The translations under genes were made by a program, and so were the position numbers. A stretch of 64,000 nt of DNA from Thermotogota bacterium (GTDB taxonomy: Bacteria > Thermotogota > Thermotogae > Petrotogales > Petrotogaceae): NCBI GenBank assembly GCA_029780115.1, contig JAKOZG010000004.1, positions 436,607 to 500,606 on the forward strand. The letters run 5' to 3'. Positions 43,472 to 50,779 of the stretch are shown in pieces. Positions within the stretch are counted from its first letter, which is position 1, and each line of letters starts with the position of its first letter. The notes beneath the pieces were generated by a model. It was not told the DNA's origin. It ran no database searches and saw nothing but the letters and a program-made list of their open reading frames with translations.

Positions 43472-45544
43472 ATGCAAAGAAAAATATATCTTTTTATACT
43501 TTTTTCGCTTCTTTCTATGAGCCTTTTCTCTCAGATAAATATTGTAGATCTTCCTTCTTCTTCTCCTCTTTATTCACAAGTTATAAAGATGGTAGAAACT
43601 GGAATAATGTCTTTAGATAATCAAGGAAGATTTCGAGGTTCTCAAGAAGTTTTAAGATATGATTTAGCCGAATTTGGTTCAAATATGCTTGACTATTTTG
43701 AAAGAAATTATTATGCGCCACTAAATGAATTGAGTAAAAGACTTTTGACAATAGAAAATCAAAATTTAAATGTTAGATTGAATAACATAGAAAATACTCT
43801 TTTTGCATATGAAGATCGATTATCTTACGTAAATTCAAGTGTTGTTCAGTTAGAACAGAGCGTTTCAGATATATTAAAAGTTATTCAACCTGGTCATCCT
43901 CTCGGCGAAGAAAATATTATTTTCGAAAATATTACACAATCTTCTAAAGAGGTGGCACAAAAAGTTGCAGAAGAAGAAATTAAAAATATCGCCAATGAAG
44001 CTTTAGAATCTCTTTCTTTTTTCGAAGATCGATTAAATAAATTTGAAATTGAGATTAAACAACTTAATGAAAAATATGATAAATCGCTTGAAAGTTTAAG
44101 TAGTTTGATATTTACAATTCCTAAAGATACTCAGCAGGAGCTTAAAAATTATATTGATATGACAATTGATAAAGAAATCGATGCTTTAAAAACGAGTATA
44201 AGGAGTATCGCTAAATATGAAACAGCTTTGTTAGAGAGCTCATTAGAAAGTACTTTAACTTCATTAGAAGCAAGAATATCGGAATTAGAAGTAGGCATGA
44301 CTCCCTACGATAACAATTTATATGAACTAAGCAATAAGGTTAAAGAGAATGAGGCAAAGATTAACTATATTTTGATGAATCTTTCTACTGAATCTATATC
44401 TCTAAAAAAAGTAGATGAATATGAGTTGTTAAATCTGCGAACGGATATTGAATCTTTAAAAATTCGTACCGACGATATTTCTTCTGAGCTCTCGCTTCTC
44501 TCTGATCAAGTTTATATGAATAAGTCTCATATAGAAACTTTTGAAGCTAGGCAAGCATTGTACGATAATAAAATAGCGGAGATGCAAAAAAAGTATGAGA
44601 ATTTAGTAGAACAAATAATTAATCAAAATAAAAAGCTTGATAACGTAATTTATGAAATATCTAACCTATCTCAATATTCAACACAAACGCTAGATTTTGT
44701 GGATTGTGCAAGCGATATTAAAAATCTTCAAGAAAGAGTAGCGAGTTTAGAAAGAACATTTGGAGTCTATTATGATCAAGTTAGCAGGTTAACTTATTAT
44801 GCAGTTACCTTTGAAGATTTACAAAAAAATTATTTAGAATTAAACAGGATTTTAGAAATGAATTCATCTGAGGTAGAAGATATTAAACAAAAATTAGAAG
44901 TTTTAGATTCACAAATTAAAGCAATAGCAACTCTGACAGATATAAGTCAAGATTCATTGGATACTTTAAAAAATATGGCCACAATTTCTCAAAAATTATA
45001 TAGCATTGAATCAAATTTGGAAGTACTTAACAGAAATAATTATAATATGAGTAATGAAATAGTGGAACTTGAAAATAGACTATCAACTATCGAGAAGGCC
45101 CTTGGAGATTTTCAAGTAAGTTCTTCGGAGATAAAAGAGTTGAAAAACGCTTACAATGAATTACTAGACAAATATTATAGTTTAAAAATCGAAGCGGAGT
45201 ATTATTTTGATCCCAAATTGCTGAAGGATGATTTAAAAGCAGAACTTTATAATGAAATGTTTTCTGAAATAATTATACTGGGGAAAAATATAGAAGACCT
45301 CGAGAAAAAAATAAATAATTTAGAATCAAGGACTTTACAAATTGAAAAGACAATGATTTTTTATGATGAAAATATGTCACAAGTGTCTTTTGATACGCGG
45401 GAAACGGCTAAAAGGGTTGAAGAATTAGAAAAGAAGGTAGAACAAAAAGAAAAAAAGAATTTTACTTCTATTTTCATTACTAGTTTGTTAGGTGTAGCTA
45501 TTGGATCTTTAATAACCTGGTTTGTTTTATCTTCAGGAAATTGA
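43472..45544 (+). CDS. Omp-alpha-like SLH-domain coiled-coil envelope-spanning protein
   Basis: A 690-residue protein. A signal peptide (about residues 1-20) leads into one SLH-type domain (about 25-85: PLYSQVIKMVETGIMS ... VLRYDLAEFGSNML). A very long heptad-rich coiled coil (about 90-660) follows, and it ends in a single transmembrane helix FITSLLGVAIGSLITWFVL with a short tail. This is the architecture of Omp-alpha of Thermotoga. In that protein the SLH domain binds the peptidoglycan side, the rod spans the wide periplasm, and the C-terminal helix sits in the outer membrane (toga). This one is much longer than the roughly 400-residue Thermotoga protein, so its span would be larger. ATG has GGGGG upstream. 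Confidence 0.85.
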   Translation: MQRKIYLFILFSLLSMSLFSQINIVDLPSSSPLYSQVIKMVETGIMSLDNQGRFRGSQEVLRYDLAEFGSNMLDYFERNYYAPLNELSKRLLTIENQNLNVRLNNIENTLFAYEDRLSYVNSSVVQLEQSVSDILKVIQPGHPLGEENIIFENITQSSKEVAQKVAEEEIKNIANEALESLSFFEDRLNKFEIEIKQLNEKYDKSLESLSSLIFTIPKDTQQELKNYIDMTIDKEIDALKTSIRSIAKYETALLESSLESTLTSLEARISELEVGMTPYDNNLYELSNKVKENEAKINYILMNLSTESISLKKVDEYELLNLRTDIESLKIRTDDISSELSLLSDQVYMNKSHIETFEARQALYDNKIAEMQKKYENLVEQIINQNKKLDNVIYEISNLSQYSTQTLDFVDCASDIKNLQERVASLERTFGVYYDQVSRLTYYAVTFEDLQKNYLELNRILEMNSSEVEDIKQKLEVLDSQIKAIATLTDISQDSLDTLKNMATISQKLYSIESNLEVLNRNNYNMSNEIVELENRLSTIEKALGDFQVSSSEIKELKNAYNELLDKYYSLKIEAEYYFDPKLLKDDLKAELYNEMFSEIIILGKNIEDLEKKINNLESRTLQIEKTMIFYDENMSQVSFDTRETAKRVEELEKKVEQKEKKNFTSIFITSLLGVAIGSLITWFVLSSGN

Positions 45545-45607
45545 TTTTTCTTATTAACGAGTTAAGAACAACCCAATTTCTAGTTAAAGAAAGTTGAGGT
45601 ATAGAAA

Positions 45608-46426
45608 GTGAGAGAAAAGGGAATAAAAATATATGGGCTTGCACTAGGAAGTGGAGGAGCTAGAGGAGCAGCACATGTAGCGCTTATAGAAATTTTAAAA
45701 CAACGAAATATCAAAGTAGAAGTTGTTACTGGTTCAAGTGCAGGGGCGATAGTAGGAGCTTTTTATGCACTTTATCCAAAGGTTAATTTGGCAAAAGTTT
45801 TTGATAAGACTATAAATAAACATATTGATAAAATTAATTCTAATTTTAAGATGCTAAATAAAAAAATTGCCAATTTCCCCAAAATGATTGCCGGAAAAAG
45901 CTTTCTACTAAATGATTTTGTTTATGAAATTTACAAGGAACTTTATGGAAGAAAAAAATTTTCTGATTGTAAAATTGAGCTAGGAATAGTTTCTTATGAT
46001 TTAGAAAGCGGAGAAGAAATTGAAATTACTGAAGGATATATAATTGATGCGGTAATGGCTTCTTCTAATGTTCCAGGAGTTTTCCCCCCTTTAAGGCTTG
46101 GAGGTATGCAGCATTTGGATGGGGGAGTGTTAAACCCCGTTCCAGTAAATTTTGCGATAAAACTGGGAGCGGATTATGTAATAGCTAGTGATCTTTCCTA
46201 CCAAAGTGAAAATAGTGTCGAATTCAATAATGGTTTAGAATTTTTAATTTCAATTGATGAAAATAAAAATGAATTGATGATAAATTATGAGCTAAAAAAT
46301 GCTGATGAAGTGTATAAATATCCCTTAACGTATTCTTGGATGGATTTTTCATCTTTTAATGAAATGTATGAACAGTCTAAACGTTTTATAATTGAACAAT
46401 TTGAAAGGGAAGGGATAAAACTTTGA
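45608..46426 (+). CDS. Patatin-like phospholipase
   Basis: A 272-residue cytoplasmic-looking patatin/RssA-type lipid acyl hydrolase. The oxyanion loop is GSGGARG (residues 14-20), the nucleophile elbow GSSAG (Ser44), and the catalytic Asp lies in LDGGVLNP (Asp171), so the Ser-Asp dyad is complete. No signal peptide or membrane segment, so action at the inner face of the membrane is likely. GTG start with GAGGT upstream. Its stop overlaps the start of a second, degenerate patatin gene (TTGA), and the pair sits in the envelope operon. Confidence 0.92.
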   Translation: MREKGIKIYGLALGSGGARGAAHVALIEILKQRNIKVEVVTGSSAGAIVGAFYALYPKVNLAKVFDKTINKHIDKINSNFKMLNKKIANFPKMIAGKSFLLNDFVYEIYKELYGRKKFSDCKIELGIVSYDLESGEEIEITEGYIIDAVMASSNVPGVFPPLRLGGMQHLDGGVLNPVPVNFAIKLGADYVIASDLSYQSENSVEFNNGLEFLISIDENKNELMINYELKNADEVYKYPLTYSWMDFSSFNEMYEQSKRFIIEQFEREGIKL

Positions 46427-47193
46427 ATCTAGTAATGGGTGGTTTTTTTGAGGGATTCTATTGGGAATCTGGGGCGTTAGAATTTTTAGCAAAACAAGAA
46501 GAAAACTTAACGTTATACACATCAAGTGTTGGAAGTTTGAGGGGGCTATTTTACTCAATGTATGGAGTCAATTTTTTTGGACGTCTCAAAGATTTCATCA
46601 ACAAAAAAAATAATCCAATTAAAGACATTATTAATTCATTTGAGTTATATAATAATCTTTATGCTCAAACTACAGCTTTGATAAGATTGGGCAGAGGTAA
46701 GATGTCGTTATATGATCCTGAAGCTTTAAAGGCATTTTTAAAAAGTTATTTTGGTAAAGATACGTTAGAATCCTTAACTGAAGAGATAAACTTTGAAGTT
46801 TTTGAATTAAAGAGCAAAAAAATAATTAACTTGGATAAAAAGACTTCTATAGTTGATATGTTAATGATGGAATTAGCTTTTCCTCCTTATTATCCTTATT
46901 ATGAGTATAGTAATGGGTGTTTTATACCCTCTTCTTTTCTGTCTCTTATTCCACAAAATTTTCCAGACAATTCTATAATTATTTCCTTTGACGCAGCTTT
47001 AGAATACCCGTTTCCCAAAAATACTGTAGAAATACTTTTAAAAGTGTCTTATTCTAGGAGTTTGAAGAACTATCAAATATTGACTGAAAATTTCACAAAA
47101 ATAGAACCCAAGAAAGCACCTACTTCGTATTTTGACATGGCTGTTTTTTTCGATGGACAAAATCAAGTAAAAGAGTGGTGGATGAGTGTATGA
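46423..47193 (+). CDS. Degenerate patatin-like protein (probable pseudoenzyme)
   Basis: A 256-residue protein not obvious as a patatin until aligned with its upstream neighbour. MGGFFEGFYWESGALEFLA corresponds to the oxyanion-loop helix, TSSVGSLRGLFYSMYG to the nucleophile elbow (neighbour: GSSAGAIVGAFYALYP), and YSNGCFIPSS to the DGG motif. The nucleophile-position Ser35 is kept. The glycine before it is lost, the oxyanion glycines are changed (GGFFEG), and the catalytic Asp position is Asn164. It is therefore probably inactive and may be a regulatory partner of the active patatin. Start TTG 46423 overlaps the upstream stop, with GAAGGG eight bases before; its own stop overlaps the next ATG. 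Confidence 0.75.
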   Translation: MNLVMGGFFEGFYWESGALEFLAKQEENLTLYTSSVGSLRGLFYSMYGVNFFGRLKDFINKKNNPIKDIINSFELYNNLYAQTTALIRLGRGKMSLYDPEALKAFLKSYFGKDTLESLTEEINFEVFELKSKKIINLDKKTSIVDMLMMELAFPPYYPYYEYSNGCFIPSSFLSLIPQNFPDNSIIISFDAALEYPFPKNTVEILLKVSYSRSLKNYQILTENFTKIEPKKAPTSYFDMAVFFDGQNQVKEWWMSV

Positions 47194-47813
47194 AAAAAAC
47201 TTTAGATTATGTATTAGTCTTCCTTTTCGTTTTTGTAACTACCTTTTCTTTTTCGGCAACCATAAATGTCAAGGCCGATAATGTAAAAGGAGAAGAAAAA
47301 CAGTATATATTAACGGGAAATGTTCTTATTCAAAAAGAAGATCTGATCATAACGACTGACTATGCAACCATTACTTTAGTCAACGATGAATGGAGAGAAG
47401 TTAAGACTAATAAAGTTCACATTAAGAGCAAGACTTTTGAGGCCAATTCAAATCATCTAGACTTTGATCTTCAAACTGAAAAAGGTACTTTAAGTGGAAA
47501 TGTTGAAAGTAACATTTTTCTTGAAGAGTCGCTGATTAAAATAATTTGTGAAGAGCTATCAATAGATAACAGTAAAAAATTATATGAAGGTTCTTCCCCC
47601 GACAATGTCTTGATTACTAAAGATGATTATTTGATAAAATCAAAAAATTTCAAATACGATGAAAGTGCATATCTATTATCACTTTTTGAAAATGTCAAAA
47701 TAGTAAATGAAAAGAAAAAAATTGATATGGATTCCCAAGCAGCTTTTTTTAATACAAAAACCAACGAAATTGAAGCTCGTTCAGTCAATTTAATCCTTCA
47801 GGTAGAAGATTAA
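47190..47813 (+). CDS. LptA/OstA-like periplasmic protein
   Basis: A 207-residue protein with a signal peptide (MKKTLDYVLVFLFVF...FSFS-A). The mature part has the repetitive beta pattern of the OstA/LptA jellyroll: INVKADNVKGEEKQYILTGN, NHLDFDLQTEKGTLSGNV and YEGSSPDNVLITKDDYLIKS, each a unit of two to three strands with Asp/Asn turns. LptA-type domains form the periplasmic bridge carrying lipopolysaccharide to the outer membrane. Thermotogae are not known for classical LPS, so its cargo is unknown. ATG 47190 overlaps the preceding stop (ATGA); a GTG at 47175 is also in frame but unlikely. Confidence 0.78.
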   Translation: MKKTLDYVLVFLFVFVTTFSFSATINVKADNVKGEEKQYILTGNVLIQKEDLIITTDYATITLVNDEWREVKTNKVHIKSKTFEANSNHLDFDLQTEKGTLSGNVESNIFLEESLIKIICEELSIDNSKKLYEGSSPDNVLITKDDYLIKSKNFKYDESAYLLSLFENVKIVNEKKKIDMDSQAAFFNTKTNEIEARSVNLILQVED

Positions 47814-47862
47814 TTATTTTTTAGTTGTTTCAAAACTTAATTTTTGAGGAGGAAAAAGTTTT

Positions 47863-48378
47863 GTGAAAAAAATTATTGTTTTAATAATTTTGGTATCTAT
47901 CTGTTTATTAACCTTCTCTCAAATAAGTTACGATATAGGTTTTTCTGTATTAAATGAAAACAAAGAGTTTAATTTTGCATTAAGAATAGGTTTAGAATCC
48001 GAAGATTTTAATTTTAGTTTTGATTTAAGCCCTTCTATCAACGATTCATTGAATCTCATTACCATAACAGATGTATCTGCTAAAATTTGGCAAATTAATA
48101 ATAAAGTTTATTTAGATGCCGGTTTGTTATTGATGAACGATAAAGCAGAGAGAGGGGCATATGCTTACGGGGGTTTAAATATGGATTTTAAAGGAATTTT
48201 TGCTAAATTATGTGTAGGATATCCATTTAAAGAAAATAAAGAATTTTTAGATTATTTTGTTTTGAAATTGGGTTATTTAGTTCCTAAACCAATGAACTTT
48301 ATAGATGATTTAAAGATGGAATTAAGGTTAGTAAACGGAAGAATCGACTTATCAATTTACCTAGTCGAACCTTTTTGA
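47863..48378 (+). CDS. Secreted beta-rich protein, possible small outer-membrane barrel
   Basis: A 171-residue protein with a clear signal peptide (MKKIIVLIILVSICLLTFSQ). The mature part has alternating hydrophobic/polar strands (YDIGFSVLNENKEFNFALRIGLE, DFNFSFDLSPS, AYAYGGLNMDF, AKLCVGYPF, VLKLGYLVP) and ends in a strand closing with a C-terminal Phe (SIYLVEPF). Both are features of outer-membrane beta-barrel proteins, although this one is short, at about 8-10 strands. No named family recognised. GTG start with GAGGAGG upstream. Its stop overlaps the possible TTG start of the next gene. Confidence 0.7.
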   Translation: MKKIIVLIILVSICLLTFSQISYDIGFSVLNENKEFNFALRIGLESEDFNFSFDLSPSINDSLNLITITDVSAKIWQINNKVYLDAGLLLMNDKAERGAYAYGGLNMDFKGIFAKLCVGYPFKENKEFLDYFVLKLGYLVPKPMNFIDDLKMELRLVNGRIDLSIYLVEPF

Positions 48379-48389
48379 TTATAAATCTC

Positions 48390-48845
48390 ATGAAGAAAAA
48401 AGAAGGATTCTTACTTATTGAAAGTGTATTTGAATTGTTTCTTATTTCTATAACGATGTTGATTGTTTTTTCAACATTTGTTGGCACCTTTTATGTTTTA
48501 AAAGATTCTTTAGAAGAAATGGTTAATTTAAATCTTTTATCAAACGCGATTATGGAAATAATGATTGTGGCAAAAAATGAAATGCAAAACGTTACTTATA
48601 CTTCAAATACTTCTGATGCTTTTTCTTCTCTTAAGATTTTAGGAGACTGTTTAGAAGGAGGAAGAGTAGGATTCTCCTTTGATGCGCTAACTCATAAACT
48701 GTTGAGGCATAGGGTTACAAGTAATACTATAGGAGACACTTTAATTTCTCAAAAAATTACCGCTTTTTCATATGATGGTAAATTCATAAGAGTAGCATTG
48801 AATGAAGAATGTTCTTTGAAATTATTTATCGAAGATTTAAGATGA
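48390..48845 (+). CDS. Type IV prepilin-like protein (minor pseudopilin)
   Basis: About 151 residues. The N terminus MKKKEGFLLIESVFELFLISITML is a type III signal: a short basic leader, the cleavage site G|F, conserved Glu5 after cleavage, and then a roughly 20-residue hydrophobic helix. The C-terminal part is a small polar domain (DCLEGGRVGFSFDALTHKL). It therefore looks like a minor pilin or pseudopilin. Start unclear: ATG 48390 gives a six-residue leader. TTG 48375 overlaps the upstream stop (TTGA) and gives eleven; neither has a strong ribosome binding site. It is the only pilin-like gene in the window, so assembly machinery must be elsewhere. Confidence 0.75.
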   Translation: MKKKEGFLLIESVFELFLISITMLIVFSTFVGTFYVLKDSLEEMVNLNLLSNAIMEIMIVAKNEMQNVTYTSNTSDAFSSLKILGDCLEGGRVGFSFDALTHKLLRHRVTSNTIGDTLISQKITAFSYDGKFIRVALNEECSLKLFIEDLR

Positions 48846-48888
48846 TTATTTTTTAATTTTTTTGTGTAAGTAGGAGGAAACAATATTT

Positions 48889-50157
48889 ATGGCCAACGAA
48901 ATAATTGAAACTTACAAACTTTTGGAAGAAAGAATTAGATCCGAAAATGTTCAAATATATTTTGAGATGCTAAATTCACCGTATCCCGCTTTTAAATCTA
49001 AAGCTATTCAGGAGTTAACTAAACAAAAAATCCAAACCCCAAGCGTTAAAAATTATCTAAAAGACCCTGATAAAGATGTGAGACTTGCTTCTTATAGGTA
49101 CTTAGAAAAAATGGGCCTTTTAGACGAGCAAACAGTTAAAGAATCTTTAATGGATATATCTCCAAATATTCGAAAAGAAGCTATTGTTAGTTATATTACA
49201 ATGGGAATAGAACCTTTAAATTATATCTTGGAATTTGCTAAAGATCCAGATCCAAACGTTAGATATCAACTATTGATAATTTTTCTAGAATTTTATCCGG
49301 AAGATTCATATAAATTAATAGAATTATTAAAAGACGATCCCTATATCAGGATTAAACAATTAATTTATGCATTAGATAATATTTCGGATACTTTGATTTC
49401 TCCACATGTAGAAAAAAGTGTAAAAAATATGGCTTTAAAGAGATTTTATCAAGCTTCGGATTCTATAACGTTTTTTAACACTTTGAGAGAAGTATATTTT
49501 GAATGTGATGTTGATACGAAAACGCTAATAATTAAATTCTTTTCTGGGATTCCTTGTGAAATCATAAATAAATTTATGGAAAAAATCATCCATGAGGAAT
49601 CGAATCTAGTAATTTTACAAAATGCTGCAAAAACTTCCAAAAAGGTATGTGGCATAGATTTAATTCCTTCCTGGTTAGTTGAAACATTCATAAAAAGCGA
49701 TGATGCCCGAATAGTAAAGTATGGTTTAAATTTAGCAACAGAAAAAGAAGATATGAGCTACGTGGATTTTTGTAGAAAATTACTAAACGAGGTTGATGAT
49801 GATTTGGTTATAGGAGCTGCTGATTATTTATTATATTTTCAGGATTATACTCTAGTTGATTATGTAGGTGACTTTATAAGTTCTTTATCATCTAAAAGAA
49901 TTAGAGAAGGATTAAAAATAATTCGAAGGCTTAAATTAGATAATTTTATTGGAGATGTGGCTCTAATTGCATCAAATAAGGTTTATCCAGTAATCATAAG
50001 GAAAAATGCTATAAATTTATTAAAATTTTTTAAGGCTAGAGAGCATTGGGAAATTCCTCATCAAATTCTCAAAGATCCGTATGAAAGTGGTAGTTTAAAA
50101 TTGGCGGCACTTAATGCACTTTTAAGATTAAATGCGGAGATGGTTGTGAATATTTAA
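48889..50157 (+). CDS. HEAT-repeat protein
   Basis: A 422-residue soluble all-helical protein. Repeated pairs of helices with the HEAT pattern are visible: SPYPAFKSKAIQELTKQKI, DPDKDVRLASYRYLEKMGL, SPNIRKEAIVSYITMGI and DPDPNVRYQLLIIFLEFYP, each with the typical D-x-x-V/I-R turn. No signal peptide or enzyme motif, so it is most likely a protein-interaction scaffold in the cytoplasm. GTAGGAGG precedes the ATG. The comF coding region begins within its last codons. Confidence 0.85.
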   Translation: MANEIIETYKLLEERIRSENVQIYFEMLNSPYPAFKSKAIQELTKQKIQTPSVKNYLKDPDKDVRLASYRYLEKMGLLDEQTVKESLMDISPNIRKEAIVSYITMGIEPLNYILEFAKDPDPNVRYQLLIIFLEFYPEDSYKLIELLKDDPYIRIKQLIYALDNISDTLISPHVEKSVKNMALKRFYQASDSITFFNTLREVYFECDVDTKTLIIKFFSGIPCEIINKFMEKIIHEESNLVILQNAAKTSKKVCGIDLIPSWLVETFIKSDDARIVKYGLNLATEKEDMSYVDFCRKLLNEVDDDLVIGAADYLLYFQDYTLVDYVGDFISSLSSKRIREGLKIIRRLKLDNFIGDVALIASNKVYPVIIRKNAINLLKFFKAREHWEIPHQILKDPYESGSLKLAALNALLRLNAEMVVNI

Positions 50158-50779
50158 TAATTTATTAGGTACAATATTTGAACCCTTTTGTATTGTTTGC
50201 AAAAGCAAAGTGCTTTTTGGAGAATTTGTTTGTGACAAATGCAGAGAAAAATTATACGCGCCTTCTCTTACAGAGGGTGCTTTTAAGATATATCATTATG
50301 GGAAATATGAGGAGCCTTTATCAAAACTAATAACCGAATTTAAGTATAATTCTCATCCTAAAATTGCAAAAATGTTCGGCGAAATGTTAGCTTCTTTCTT
50401 TCTGGAGTTAAATTTTCCAGATTTTCAGTATTATGTGTCTTATGCTCCTTCAAACTATTTAAGTAGGTTTGAAAAAGGATTTATTCCCGCTAAACTTATA
50501 GCTCAACATTTTTCAAATTTGCTTGGATTTCCTTTAATAAACCTTTTTAATTCTAAAGCTTTAAAAAAGCAAGCACAATTAACTTATGAACAAAGAAGAT
50601 ATAACGTTCAAAATAAAATTAAATTAATTCAATCTCCGCCTGAAAATGTTATTATCATTGATGATGTGTACACAACGGGCGCAACTATGGAAGAAATTGC
50701 TGGTCTATTAGAAAATAAGTGTGAAGTGATTGTTGGTCTAACTGTGGCTAAGACGATTCATAATATTACTTTATATTAA
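50150..50779 (+). CDS. comF: ComF family phosphoribosyltransferase-like protein
   Basis: About 210 residues. The C-terminal part has the PRPP-binding motif VIIIDDVYTTGATMEE of ComF/amidophosphoribosyltransferase-like proteins; ComF is involved in DNA uptake in competent bacteria. The conserved zinc-ribbon Cys pairs CIVC and CDKC straddle the first ATG/GTG/TTG: CIVC is encoded at 50189-50200, upstream of the first canonical start (GTG 50210). The frame is open back to a stop at 50147, and the only suitable codon with a Shine-Dalgarno (GGAG at 50136-50139) is ATA 50150. The gene therefore seems to use a non-canonical start, overlapping the end of the HEAT-repeat gene. It converges on cca with overlapping stops. 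Confidence 0.8.
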   Translation: MFNNLLGTIFEPFCIVCKSKVLFGEFVCDKCREKLYAPSLTEGAFKIYHYGKYEEPLSKLITEFKYNSHPKIAKMFGEMLASFFLELNFPDFQYYVSYAPSNYLSRFEKGFIPAKLIAQHFSNLLGFPLINLFNSKALKKQAQLTYEQRRYNVQNKIKLIQSPPENVIIIDDVYTTGATMEEIAGLLENKCEVIVGLTVAKTIHNITLY

